64,000 nt of DNA from Sarcocystis neurona. Lineage: Eukaryota > Apicomplexa > Conoidasida > Eucoccidiorida > Sarcocystidae. Positions 37,339 through 48,388 of this stretch are shown one piece after another; position 1 is the first letter of the stretch, and every line of letters begins with the position of its first letter. The translations under genes were made by a program, and so were the position numbers. The DNA lies in assembly GCA_000727475.1 (NCBI GenBank), contig KL647296.1, forward strand, positions 485,430 through 549,429, in the 5' to 3' direction. Under the pieces are notes generated by a model that was not told the DNA's origin, did not search any database, and was given only the letters and a program-made list of their open reading frames with translations.

Positions 37339-40300
37339 ATGGCTCGTAGAAGTATTGAAGCCGGTGGCATGCCGATAGCGGCTTCCTCTACCGACACTGG
37401 AGGAGAACGCGAGCGACCTCGCGTTGCTGCTGCTGCGGCTGCAATATTTGTGCCTTCGCTCGTGAAGTCGGCGGGAACAGCAGGTGAGACTCAGGGCCGG
37501 CTCATAGAGTGGGCGGCTCCAGCGCCGGGCTGGCTCCTGGCCTTGTGCAGCGGCGCATTTTTTCTGCTGGCCTTCTTGGCCTTCTCCCAGTACCGGAGAC
37601 GGGTGACCCGCACACTCGGCAGCGGGGAAAATGAAGGTGCTGCTCTCAGTACCTCTTCACGACGATCCTCTGGTCCGGCCCAAACTTCGTTGCCTGACGC
37701 TTCAGGACAGGGACTTCTTGACTTCTTCTTCCCACCTATGTTTTACCGTGCAACAGAAACTTTCGTAGGCGCTGCTCCTTGTCCTCCGCAGCACGCTTCC
37801 GCAGAACCGACCCCCACGTCCTGGGGTGGCACTTTCTTCGCACTTCGTGGAGACGTCTTTTCAGATGGCTGGGTGACGTTCGGCGCACCGGCGTCTGTTG
37901 TTGCGGCTGCTGCCAGCTCCGGTCGGGCCTCTTCAAGTGCTGCGGACGGGCTTCCTGCTGTGGGGGCTCTTCCTTCAACCTGTGCTGCAGCTGGCAGTGC
38001 TGGAACTGCTGCAGCAGCTGCCGCTCCCCGAATGCTCGCTGCTGCTTTTGGAGGTCCTGCTGGTAGAAGAGACTTTGAACATCACGCCAGTGACACTTCT
38101 TCGCAGGTCAGGTCTGCTGCGCCTGCTACCGGAAACCGCGCTGCTGGTAGCGTCAGTGCCCGTGGAGTCGCTGCCAGTGCTGCGCATACGGCTCCCATGA
38201 AAGAATCGTGTGGGTCACCATCTTCAATACCGGCAGGGCGTCTGTCGTCTGCATGGAGCGGCGCGATGCTGCCGTCGAACGTGGAAGCCGCTGCTACTGT
38301 TGTTGAGGCTCCAGCATGCAAGCTTCTCCGACGCACTGGTGACTCTGTTGCTTGCCGTAGCATCGTAGGCCAGCTGCCGAGGGAAGGTAATCGGTCAGAC
38401 GCAGAAGCAGCACCACGGAGGGCACCAGAAGAAGGAGTAACAAAAGAACCTCACTTTTTTGTCCGTCTCCCATCCGTTCAAGCTGATCCTAACGGGCAGA
38501 ACGCAACGCCGAGGTGTGCTTGTGCTGCTACACGCAACACTGCGTCTGCTCGTGAGCAGCGTGGTGCTGCTGCTACTGCCGCCGCTGGTTATGCTACTGT
38601 TGCTGCTTCGAAGTGCGATGGTGGTGTTCCATATGGGACTGCTACATGCACTGCTTCTGCTGGGTTTGCGCGCAGCGCTTCTGTGGCTGCGTACAACACG
38701 TCAGCTGCCACGTCTACTGCTGCTGCTGCTGCGTATCGCGCTGCAGGGTCTTGTAGATCCGCCGTGACCCGCTCTTCACTCAATAGCGTCAGGGACTGCT
38801 GTGCGTCGTCTCCACTATTGCTGAGAGCGAGAGAAGTTGTGGTGCACGGGGCAACGCGGTCAAGACGAAGGACGTTCCCGCGTACTCGTGGAAAAGATTT
38901 TATTGCTCAGCCGATTCGCTCGGGTGCACTGGCAACGGCAGAGGAACAGAGAACATCAACAGAAGCAGTAGAACTTGAGAGAAGCGGAAGGGCAGCAACT
39001 AGAGTTCCTGGCGGCGCAGCAGCAGACGCGGGACAGCGAGCAGGAACAGTTAGTGGAGCCGAGTCGGTGACAGGAGAATCAGCGGACGGACCAGGAGCTG
39101 TTGAAGAAGCGTGTTATTCTTTGCTCGCGGCAGATGAAGAAGATTCGGCGGCAGTTGTATGTGCTGCCCGCCCGGCGTTTGCCTTCGACGGAGCCTCCAT
39201 GCGTTCGTGGATCCTCGCAATCGTCGCTGTTGCCGCGCTCCTCCGCGCCTTTCTCCTGCTGCTGCAGCTCGTTGCGAACCCACTGGAAGGCATAAGAGCT
39301 ACTGCTGCTGTTACCGACCCGCTGCCAGTGCGCTCCTCCGTTCCTCTTGAATCATCAATACCATGGCATGAGGCTGTCATCACAGAAAAACGCGATCCAG
39401 TAAGAAATAGTGCGCGCATTGACGCAGCTTCTGCAGTCTCGAACAGGAAACCTTCGATCCTCGGTGTGCGCGCTCGTCCCAATCTTTCTGCAATGTTTGT
39501 TGCGCCACCTGCGGGTAGTGCTGCTTTGTCGACTTCTCGGTGGTTCGCTGCTGCGGAGATGATGCTCCCTGCTGCAAAGTCCGCTCTGAACGCACTCCCT
39601 GACGGTAGTGGGGTTGTTTCATCCGCGTCTCTGTCAAGTGAACACCCGGATGATGTTACGCTTGTCCCCAGCGCTCGTGTGCAGTTGCATCCTTCTCCTG
39701 CTGCTTCGTCCAACGTGCCGTCCTCTCCGCTCTCTGTGTTACCTGTTACTTGTGGTACCGGAGCAGATGGTGCTGCTGCGCCAGAAAGCCTATCTTATGC
39801 CAATACACGTGCACCATCAATGTTTTTCCTGCCCGGCACAGAGTCTGCTGTTTTGTCATTGAAGCCGTTGCCGCGTGCTGCTTCTCTGCAGTCTTTGCCG
39901 CTGCCAGCATCGCCAGAAGAAGCGACACAGAGGCGCCGAACAGAGGCAGAGACAGCAGCTGTGTCCAAAGGAGCAGAACCAGCGGCTCCACATACACAGA
40001 TCGTATGTTCACCAGCAGCAACAGACAAAGTGAATCATCCGCAGACACCAGCAGGCTACGGAGCCGGCATGCTGACAGCAGCAGGACAGGCGACTGCAGC
40101 ATCACGCGCCCGCGCTACAGCTGTGGCGGACGCGGCACCTTTCGTCAGTGTGACTCTGGAGCCGCAAGGTGGCGCTCCTGAAACGCAGTCTCGTAGCGCA
40201 GCTCACCCGGTGACGAAGAAGAGATACGAGGGACCTTCCAAGGCGGACGGAAACTCTGTTGAGTGTGATACGTCCGTCTCCAGCAGCACCACCCCGTGTA

Positions 40301-40937
40301 ACAGCGGCGATATGTCGTTGGTGAGCGGCAACGCGAGCAGCAGCGGCAGCGTCCGCAGCGTCAGCAGCAACCACAATTCCAGGAATAGCAGCGTAAAAAA
40401 CATTAGCGACAGCCTCAGATCCGGAGAGCGCAACAAACCAAGAGAGATATTTGTCAACAAAGGAAGACGTCTGACGCGTCGCAGTGGCAGCAGCACTAAC
40501 GGTGTTCGCAGCAGGAGGGCGTTGAGGACAAAGCAGGCGCGAAGGAACCCCGGCAGCGGCAGGCAAAGGACGCATGTCTCTAGCAAACGCAAACATATCA
40601 CGCGCAGCAGCAACATCAGTCCCAAGCCTCCAAGCAGCAGCGGCGGCGGCCAAGGCAGTAACAGCGCAGGCAGGGGACGCGTAGGGTGGCCGAGTGCTTT
40701 GTGGCTGCGAACTCTTGCGCGTTCATTACCTCCCATGCTTTGCTTGGAAGCGTATGCCCTGCTGATTCTTTTTCTGATGGATTTGTTTTACGCAAGCTCT
40801 CGTCTGGAGAATGTGCGGTGGATCGCTGTGGGCAGCTACATTTTTCTAGGCGGCGTGTGGGTGTTGTTTCTGTCGATCGCCGGTCTCACCGTCGCAGAGG
40901 ATAGCACGAGGCGAGAAGCCGCTCACTTGTTTGCCCG
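37339..40937 (+). CDS. 7TM gene exon 1: TM1-TM4 with two large insertions
   Basis: The exon is 3599 bp and ends within an Arg codon (CG|G). The unspliced frame would stop at TGA 40939-40941, immediately inside the donor, which fits an intron there. TM1 begins with GWLLALCSGAFFLLAF and is followed by YRRR. TM2 contains WILAIVAVAALLRAFLLL. The intervening sequence is rich in GCT/GCA codons and is probably disordered. The 60 residues of TM3-TM4 at the end are dense and free of low-complexity runs. Confidence 0.75.
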
Positions 40938-43900
40938 GTGAGCCATCGACGAACAGTTTTTAGCAGAATCGCGAAGGTGTGTGATGCTGTCTACTTTCTA
41001 GAGTCAGCAGCGCAACTGAAGAAAAGGACATTCGCAGTCCTCTACTGAAGTACACGTACGCCGCCGCGCACGCGCGCGGGTGAATGGAAGCGGAGTGAAA
41101 GTGTAGCTGTTTCGTAGCCTTTTCTACAGATCTGCGGTGTTTTTTTCCTTTCTCGAATAAGAATCACAGATAAGTAACGTATTTGTCGCACAGGCTGTTG
41201 TGGCTAGTACGCTGCCCGAAAGAAGGTAGTGCTGTACAGAGCTCGCCAGAAAACATAGCAACAATCGTATGCGCCTAAATTACCGATGCCGGTGGGTCGC
41301 AATAGAGCGATTGTGTGTACTCGTACGCATGTGTACGAGAGGAAAAGCTTTGATTCTGGGTGCTGTCGTGTGGAGCACCAGGTGTGAACAATGTATGCAG
41401 TCATACAGATTCACGTATGTCTGTGTACCTGCACACACACAGACATACACATACACACACACATGTGTATATTTTTGCAACGAGGACGGGAGAAACGAGA
41501 TGGAGACAGATTTACGTCTAACATTCATATGTAACCGTTAGTCGGGGTGCTTGCTTACGATTTGAATACACGCGAGAGGATGAGAGCTCGAAACTTTGAT
41601 TTGCACAGGCTTGTGCAGAGAGGGTGACGTAGGAGACCGTCGTAAGAAGGACACCACCGCGTCGCTATGAAAGGTAGTGTGTTCCTGGGTTAAAGCCCAA
41701 CAGGCGTTTTATATCGACGTGCTGGCGTGATCTCGATGGCGAGCCGTGGCTTCGCCTCTGTTCAATAGCACCGATCAGCCACTTCTATGATATTCTCGAT
41801 ACACGTTCGTGCGCGACGTTCTCAGCAGTTTCTATGCGCGACGTTCTCAGCAGTTTCTATGAAGAGGTCAACACTCAGGCCTGTTGCGTTGCTTACTTTG
41901 TACGCGCACTCTCCTTGAACTGATTGAAAACACGTGGCGGCGGTGCACAGCGGTTTGAGTATTTGTAGCGATCAATGTCTTTGTGTGTCTCTCCCTAGAT
42001 TACATGGGTGAACATTGCGGTCGACGCCACTTATGCGATAAATGCAGTGAATATTGCTTTTCTTGTGTTGGTACCGTTCGCTTTCCCTTTACAAAATTCT
42101 GCAAACGTCATATGAGCCAGCAGCGACCGCGTGCAGAGTGTGAACGTTATTCAAGTGTACCGTAACCCCTGTGCCTCGCACGTTGCCAACGTCTTATCTA
42201 CGACTACCGTCGTGTGGCGGGTTTTCCCGTGACTTGCGCATATATAGAGACGGGTGCACAGGCTGTCCTTTGCTTCTGCGCTTGCAATATGCGTGTCTGT
42301 GTGCACCTTTTGTATTCAGGAGCGTTTGCTGCTTGCTGGGTTTCTGCTTTACGCTGCTGTCTGTAAGTTTAGCAGTCGTAGGAACGCTTGTGCTGCAGCA
42401 GCTCAGAGGCCGCGCGTCAACGCATATGTTTTTTCCATCGCCTTTGATGCTGCCTCACGCCGCACCGTTCAAGTCAGGCAGCGCGATGCGCGCCGCTGCA
42501 GCTTCTGAAGTGTTCCGGCCGCCACGTACCAGTCCTCACTTTGCTGCCACCTTCTTACGAGGAGGCACTGCTGCCTGTCGTTCTGTTGCCGCGTGGAAGG
42601 GAGATGCATATCGGTGTGCGTGCACAGAAAGAGAACCGTGCCACACACACAGAGATAGAAAGCAACTTCAAGTCGCTGCTACGGCGGGCAGAAGTGACTC
42701 TTGGCTGCCTACCTGTTTAGAAAGGTACCGCTCTCCGAATCCACCAGCCACTCCTGTTGCTGCTGCTGCGTTGCTAGAAGAACAGCTGGATCAATTGAAT
42801 AATGCTGCAGCAGCGACGCTACCGTCGTTGCGTTGTTTTGAAAATGAGCAACGAGAAGATACACAGAGAACGTCTCTCATGCGAAGTTTCTCCTGGGGAG
42901 AGCAGCAGCAGCAGCGGCTACTCGCATCAGAGGTTTACGGTCGGAGGCACGCAAGACGGAAGACAATAAACCATGCGCAGGGACGGAGTTTATTCCTGCT
43001 GCCGATGAACTTGTTGTATCTCACATGTTTCAACGAAACGGAAAACACAGAATCCAGCCCCAGCGGAACTCGTTTTGTTCCCTCCTATAGCACTGCGTGG
43101 CGACGTCTTTTCATGCTCACGCTGTGCTGCCCTCCTCTGCTAATGATGCGGGGTATACACTTGCTACTTGTGGGAGCGCAGGTTTTCCCTCACTACTATC
43201 CTTTCTTCGTAGAGGAGAAGGGCACGTTTGATGTACTCATGTACTTGATGACTGAATGGTTGCCTCTTACACTACTAGTCTGTGCCCTTTCTAAAACAGT
43301 TCCGTCTAAAAGACGTTGCAGCAGCACAGCTACCCATGCCACTGTGCTTGGGGACGCGCACAACCCAACACTCTGTGCGGTGCACTCACCATTTCTGCAA
43401 CCATCACAGCCTCTGTTTCCTTGCCGCAATGATTGCCGAGACAGCAGCCGCACCGCCGAGTGGCCTCGTCGTTTCCGATCAAAGGGCAGCGCAGGTCCTG
43501 CCGTTACTGCACGCGTTCACCAGCCGTATGGCCCGTTTTTTACGCCCACGTATACGGCGGCAATCTGCGCCAGTCAAGCGCAGCCGCCGTATCTGGAGCA
43601 GCGCACGGTGCAAGGCCAGCAGCATGAAGAGGAAAAACACCGCGCAGTGAAAACAGGTCGACACAGAAGCCTCTGCGGCGTAAAGGAGGAACAACACAAA
43701 ATATGCCATGTGAGGTTGCTTACCGACGAGCTCGCTTCGCACACGTTTCCTGAGTCATCCACGGGGCAACAAGCGTCCACGAAGATGTGGAGACGTGTGT
43801 TGTATCACGGCGGCAAACAGAAGTCCCCGTTGCTCAAGGAGTCAAAGTGGAAAGAGAGGAGCTGCGACGAACACTTTCGAGTACCATTCTTGACAGAGGA

Positions 43901-44033
43901 CGTACTCCGTGGGTCAGAAGCACTTCGGTTGACCCAGCAGCAGCACGGCAGCGGCAGTAGCAGCAGTAGTAGTAGCAGGAGAGATAGCGATGGGCGGCGA
44001 AGTGGCGCAGAACAATTTCGGACCTCTAGCTGA
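37339..44033 (+). CDS. seven-transmembrane THH1/TOM1/TOM3-like protein with giant Ala/Ser-rich insertions, two exons
   Basis: Exon 1 (37339-40937) and exon 2 (42320-44033) join in phase 2 across GTGAGC and TTTTGTATTCAG into 1770 residues. The ATG is the first after an in-frame TGA at 37321. Hydrophobic segments lie near residues 65-83 (TM1), 624-648 (TM2), 1130-1153 (TM3) and 1161-1183 (TM4), then in exon 2 at TM5 just after the junction, TM6 near 43098-43190 and TM7 near 43230-43300. The pattern LP..L...Y.LLILF for TM3 and VLMYLMTEWLPLTLL followed by SKTVPSKR for TM7 matches what I know of the plant THH1/TOM1/TOM3 domain, where TM7 reads like YYLLVEILP and is followed by RKLPPKR. Plant members sit in vacuolar membranes and support tobamovirus replication; the role here is unknown. 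The loops TM1-TM2 and TM2-TM3 are about 540 and 480 residues of Ala/Ser/Thr-rich sequence, and TM5-TM6 is about 230. Confidence 0.72.
40938..42319 (+). other. predicted intron of the 7TM gene, 1382 bp
   Basis: Bounded by GTGAGC at 40938 and TTTTGTATTCAG ending at 42319. It contains a CA-rich microsatellite near 41427-41466 and a 25-bp tandem duplication at 41811-41860. An alternative acceptor at 41998 (CTCTCCCTAG) opens a hydrophobic 38-codon frame but cannot be joined to exon 1 in phase. Confidence 0.65.
41811..41860. repeat. 25-bp tandem duplication in the intron
   Basis: GCGCGACGTTCTCAGCAGTT and the following TCTAT occur twice head to tail, at 41811 and 41836, without mismatches. Confidence 0.95.
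42320..44033 (+). CDS. 7TM gene exon 2: TM5-TM7 and C-terminal tail
   Basis: The exon starts with the G that completes the Arg codon, then SVCCLLGFCFTLLSVSLAVVG (TM5), a loop of about 230 residues with Ala and Gln runs, TM6 (LFMLTLCCPPLLMMRG), a short acidic link, and TM7 (VLMYLMTEWLPLTLLV). A hydrophilic tail of about 240 residues ends in a Ser run and a TGA at 44031-44033. The frame is also open upstream of the acceptor back to 42144, but that part has no ATG and no membrane pattern. Confidence 0.72.
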
Positions 44034-44316
44034 AAACCGCACAGCAGCGGTTGTCTGTTGGCGTCCCGAAGCAACTTCTCAGTCACTATCAAGGCGTCAA
44101 CGTACGTGTGACTTTTCGTGTATGTGTACGCATTTATCTGCGTGTAGTAATGTGTATACGCATGTCCATATGTATGCGTGTATGTCTATGTGTGTGTGTA
44201 CGTCTGCGTCTACGTACAATGTGTGTAGGATGCACATTCATGTGTGTCTGCACGCTTCTGTAAAATGTGTGGATGTACATAGGATGTGTGTAGACTGTAG
44301 TGATGTCCATGTATGT
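44034..44316. repeat. TG-rich alternating tract after the 7TM gene
   Basis: From about 44100 to 44310 the plus strand is an imperfect run of TGTG, GTATG and CGTG steps, nearly all alternating purine and pyrimidine. It contains no gene and gives Cys/Val/Met-rich frames. Confidence 0.7.
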
Positions 44317-44667
44317 TTAAATGCCTGTGTATGTACGTCTCGATGTAGGAACACATACTTGCGTTGTCCTGGGTCGTGCATGCGGTGGAGAGTTGCAAGT
44401 GAGCTCCGTCACTTGTATGTGCGTAAACGTGTGGTCGCCTACAGAAGTTGTGTCAGAGGTCTTCGACATTGGTTTGCGGCGGGAATGCACGTAGGCAAGT
44501 CTGAAGCAGGTAGGTGTTTCTGCGTAATTAATGGGCAGATTGGCGAACTGAGATACACATAATATATGTGTAATTAGTTCAGGGTCGGATATGCAGTGGT
44601 CTGTGGGCTGCCGTAACCATGACCCGGCCGCACACAAGCACGAACTCGCGCTTAAATCTGTAGCACG

Positions 44668-44871
44668 AGCGCTCACCGCGGGTACGGTGGTCCTGTAGAA
44701 GTAGTAGCCGCGTGGCGCCTGCTCCACTTCATGGGGGTTTTCAAATGCAGAAGCTTTAGCGAAGCCAGCCTTAGCCGTAAGCAGTACCGACACCAGTTGC
44801 TCGTATCCATCGGTTAGCAGGAGCAGGCTTTTCTCGAGCAGTGTAGAGCTGCTCGGTGTCACTGCTTGCAT
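44668..44871 (-). CDS. possible first exon of a minus-strand gene
   Basis: An ATG at 44871 opens a frame of about 68 residues with balanced, helix-like composition (SSTLLEKSLLLLTDGYEQLV, then LTAKAGFAKASAF) that ends at a good donor, GTGAGC, reading toward lower coordinates. Composition differs from the surrounding TG-rich DNA. I could not find the next exon, and no family comes to mind, so this is a low-confidence call. Confidence 0.3.
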
Positions 44872-45070
44872 TTTGAGAGCGAAATGTGGGTCATTCGTTG
44901 TGCTCGCTCCCCGCGCTCAAAATACTAAACAGCAACGCAGTTGCCTCACGGGTTCAAGTGGCTCTTCGAGATTACCGAATGCCCACCATCGTGGGCATTC
45001 GTCGGCGGATGCGCCAACGAGGTGTGTCTTGTGTCGCCGTCTCCCACAGGAGTATTGTGGTGCACAGGTA

Positions 45071-45145
45071 TAATGTATATATGTATATGAACTAGTGTTG
45101 CCGCTGCATACATATAATATATATATATATATGTATGTATAGGTA
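45071..45145. repeat. TA microsatellite cluster
   Basis: Two TA-rich runs, the longer being TATATATATATATATATGTATGTAT at about 45118-45141. Confidence 0.9.
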
Positions 45146-45335
45146 TTAGCGAAGTAGTGTTGGCTAAGTGTGCACTGCCATGCAGCATACATCCGTATTT
45201 GAGAATCAACCCCTCACAGCATACATGCTCATTTGGGCCACGGTCCCTGACTGCCTAACTGTGTAGTCCTGTGTTTCGTGTCAACCACTACTCTCGTGTA
45301 CAACTCCTTAGCCCTCTGCCCATCTTTATTTATGT

Positions 45336-45644
45336 GTGTATTTGGTAGGAGCGAGTGAAGCGGTCAACGAAATGAATGTTAGTACTTTCGCCAATGCGTT
45401 GTACACTCTGAGTGTTGCTTATGAGACCACGCAAGCAATCTATGAGGAAGGAAACGGGGCAAACAGTTTTGTGTCCACAGGTGTGAGTTCGTCCACACCA
45501 TACACATGTGTGGATGCACACGCGGTGGCTTCCTTTGACTTCGGCCTGAACCAGTACGTCCGACGGACCTGTATTCAGGCGTGTGATTCTGTGGTTGACA
45601 ATTACCATCGGTCGCGTTACAAGGCAGATCCACGCATGTTGTAA
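45336..45644 (+). other. unassigned open frame, possible exon
   Basis: The 102-codon frame has balanced composition in its first 50 codons (NVSTFANALYTLSVAYETTQ), starting after a possible acceptor (TTTGGTAG at 45349) and with a possible donor GTGTGAG near 45481. An internal ATG at 45373 could also start it. The helix-like pattern faintly recalls helical-repeat proteins of apicomplexan organelles, but this is far too weak for a name. Confidence 0.22.
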
Positions 45645-45649
45645 AGAAA

Positions 45650-46780
45650 CCTATTGGGGAGTATTACGTGTTAAACATACCCTACGCCCGCATAGAGCAT
45701 AGTCGTGCGTAGCGCTGCGCGTTAACAGGCCTGTCACTCAGTACAGATGGGTGGTCACGGTAACATCTAGCGCGCATCTTTTGCACTCCGATTTTTAAGT
45801 CTGCCGTGAACACCGTCGAGCAGGGACAAGGTGGGCAGCACCTACTTTGCACCAACAGCAGCCCACTGACACGCACTAAGACACACTCACAGCGTGCATT
45901 TGAGAAATGCGAAACCTGCGTACGTTTTGAAGGATCGTATGCACATTCAGAAACGGCATCACAAATGTCTGTATTGTCCGTGTGGTACAACATTATGTGT
46001 CCTTGAAATTAGCGCGCATCTACAGATATACGTACTAGACGAGGCAATTTCAAGGCTTTCTCGTCTTCATGCCTACGTACAGGCATGCAACTCAACAGCT
46101 TTACACCAACCTGTAAGCACCAGCAGTGACGTGGACACGCAGACTCACGCACATATAGACGCAGTAGTCTCCGTACACATACCTTCGTGAATAATGTACG
46201 CCTTTGGGAGACCATGGGAATAAGGTGGCACGCGGCATCTTTCCGCGTCCTCAGCTATTCTTCTTGACGGGAAGACTCTAACTGACCGACGTATGGCAAT
46301 GCACAGAAATGGGCACCTGGAAGATGCTTGAAGCTGCCCAGTCAACGTGACTGTGGAAAAGTTGGATTCTCCTTTAATGAGTAGTGTCTCGGAAAGCCAC
46401 TGCTTTCATACAGTGAAGTGTCAAAGCCGCGCTTTGCTGAAGCGGCTACGGCATCACATACTCATTTTGTGCACGAAGCACACAACTGCGTCAAAAGTGC
46501 TTGACGTTACTAACAAGAAAATGAGTGTCAGCCTTCGGTAGCATTTCAAACGAGGTAGATCAGCATGTCACCGAACGGCTGTCTTTATTCAACACCTCCA
46601 TATCGTCGGACATTCTTTACATTCTCTGGTGCAGGCCTCCATCACAAAGGTAGTCATTATTTGCACCTGAGTATAGCACCTACTCTGCAAGAGCTATGTA
46701 GCCTCCTGCGCCTTCTGGCACAGCAGCACACGGAAAAAATTTTAAACTAATTTACAGAGTACGGGATTTAGCGGACCAAA
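45650..46780. other. intergenic, nothing recognised
   Basis: Only short frames of random composition and no repeats. It should include the 3-prime flank of the minus-strand gene that ends at 46781. Confidence 0.4.
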
Positions 46781-48130
46781 TTATTCGTGCAGCTTTTTTG
46801 CCTTTTTCGCTTTCCCAGGTTCGACGGGGTACTTCTGTCGAAGATCCTCGAGCTTATCTTCAAATTTAATGTTGTACGGGAAAACAGGGAATTCGTCACC
46901 GTAAACGCGTCGCATTTCGAGATATTTTGTAAACTCTTCTATCTCTTGAATTTCCATCTTTTTCACGCAAATGCCTTGAGAAGTAAGATAAGCAAACATC
47001 CGCTGTCGAGGCGGGTAGTCCGGATTGATACCTCGAATGTACATGTCCCACCAGTTCCAAGACAGATTCTCCGGTGTGTCACACGAAAAAAACGACACTG
47101 GGTCTTCCTGTTTCTGGTGAACAAATGAGCCACAAGGTGATTTCGTTGTAGAAGAGATGTTGTACGCTTGCGTGCAGCTATACCAGGCCTTCTTAACTGA
47201 AGACACGCAACACGAGGGTCGTAAGCAGTGCAGTGGCGTGAACACCAATTGATGCTCTGAAACAGATTTCGTATCACTTAGCGTCGCAAAGATAAATGTT
47301 GAAGAGGATGAAGTACTGGAAGCAGCCAGTGTTTCAGTCCTTTGAGCGCCGTCGACGTCTTCTTTATTACCCGCATGGATGAAGAGTTCACGGATGGGTG
47401 TGCCGCAAACTGGCGCTGTTGCACTGCGGTAGGTGTTTCCCAGTGTACACTGCGAATACGCGCTCGACTGCTGCCTCTGCGTCGACGTAGCGCAGGACGA
47501 CGTCGAATTCCACGAAGACGTGGATAAAGAACCGCCGCTATAATGAGGACATTGGTTGCTTTCCTCCCACTTATTTAACTGGTTTGGGAACAACTGAACA
47601 GCAGAAGCGGTTCCGGAATTGAAAGAGGCATTTTCATTACAAGCGGGCTCCTGAGAATTGGGAGAGGATATCCTTGCGGTGGATCCAGCAAAGAGAAAGC
47701 TACAGTTCGTCGAGAAATACACTTTTGCGTCAGAATGTTCTGTGTTCTCGGGGAACGGCCATTCCCCTCCGGAAGCAGATCCACTGCTTGACGAGTTTGA
47801 ACAGAAGCTGTACCTCCAGCTGTTTGGCCGTTTGCCTAAGTGCGCTGTTCTTGCAATACGAGCGGCATGCGGCTTGCGGAAGATTGAGGAAGTACGAGTA
47901 AGTTCTCCCTCTTTCGTCAATTCATGATAAAAGGCGGTGCCGACGGACTGGTTTCTCGTCAGCAAATCAAAAAGAACCCTCACGGAGTGAGTAGACGGCA
48001 GTGTCAGTCTTCCATGATATGTGGAGCACTCGCGTTGACTGGTGCTGATTGTCGACAAAAATCCTGTTCGCGCATGTCGACCTGTCGTCCCGAAGAAGGG
48101 AGACACCTTTACCGCGGAACGACAATGCAT
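46781..48130 (-). CDS. hypothetical protein, 449 aa, Ser-rich with compact C-terminal region
   Basis: A single open frame runs from ATG at 48130 to TAA at 46781-46783. The first about 100 residues are rich in Arg, Ser and Thr and poor in acids (GTTGRHARTGFLSTISTSQR), which would suit a mitochondrial presequence. Residues about 105-330 are Ser/Thr/Asn-rich with Ser runs. The last about 100 residues, from ENLSWNWWDMYIRG onward, are dense in aromatic and charged residues, contain PDYPPRQRMFAYL and VYGDEFPVFPYNIKFEDKL, and end in a lysine-rich tail (PGKAKKAKKLHE). That region looks like the real domain. I do not recognise the family; a mitochondrial complex or ribosome-associated subunit would be a guess. 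One or more small introns in the middle cannot be excluded. Confidence 0.62.
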   Translation of the reverse strand: MHCRSAVKVSPFFGTTGRHARTGFLSTISTSQRECSTYHGRLTLPSTHSVRVLFDLLTRNQSVGTAFYHELTKEGELTRTSSIFRKPHAARIARTAHLGKRPNSWRYSFCSNSSSSGSASGGEWPFPENTEHSDAKVYFSTNCSFLFAGSTARISSPNSQEPACNENASFNSGTASAVQLFPNQLNKWEESNQCPHYSGGSLSTSSWNSTSSCATSTQRQQSSAYSQCTLGNTYRSATAPVCGTPIRELFIHAGNKEDVDGAQRTETLAASSTSSSSTFIFATLSDTKSVSEHQLVFTPLHCLRPSCCVSSVKKAWYSCTQAYNISSTTKSPCGSFVHQKQEDPVSFFSCDTPENLSWNWWDMYIRGINPDYPPRQRMFAYLTSQGICVKKMEIQEIEEFTKYLEMRRVYGDEFPVFPYNIKFEDKLEDLRQKYPVEPGKAKKAKKLHE

Positions 48131-48144
48131 CCTTTCGTGGAGAG

Positions 48145-48190
48145 AGTGTATATATATATATTATACATATATGACTATATAAATATATGG
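48145..48190. repeat. TA microsatellite upstream of the minus-strand gene
   Basis: TATATATATATATTATACATATATG and following ATATAAATATATGG lie within 60 bp upstream of the minus-strand start codon, so they may be leader or promoter sequence. Confidence 0.85.
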
Positions 48191-48388
48191 AAGACAAGGA
48201 AGAACTTGGTGGCTTGCAGACGAAACAGGCACCTCCCCCACAACGTGAAACAAGACGTCAGGACCCCAATGTCTCTGTGGAGCTGACACAAAAAAGCGTG
48301 CAGGCTACCGGGCAAAACCGAATAAGAGCGTCTTCGAAAAAGACGCTTTTAAAGCGGGCGTTGTGGACATCTTGTGAAGACGACGTTA

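Noticed and set aside
41999..42114. Hydrophobic 38-codon frame after a good acceptor (CTCTCCCTAG), resembling a membrane helix
   Set aside because: It needs an incoming phase 0, but exon 1 of the 7TM gene ends in phase 2, and it has no phase-2 donor to reach exon 2. The simple two-exon model already gives seven helices in phase.
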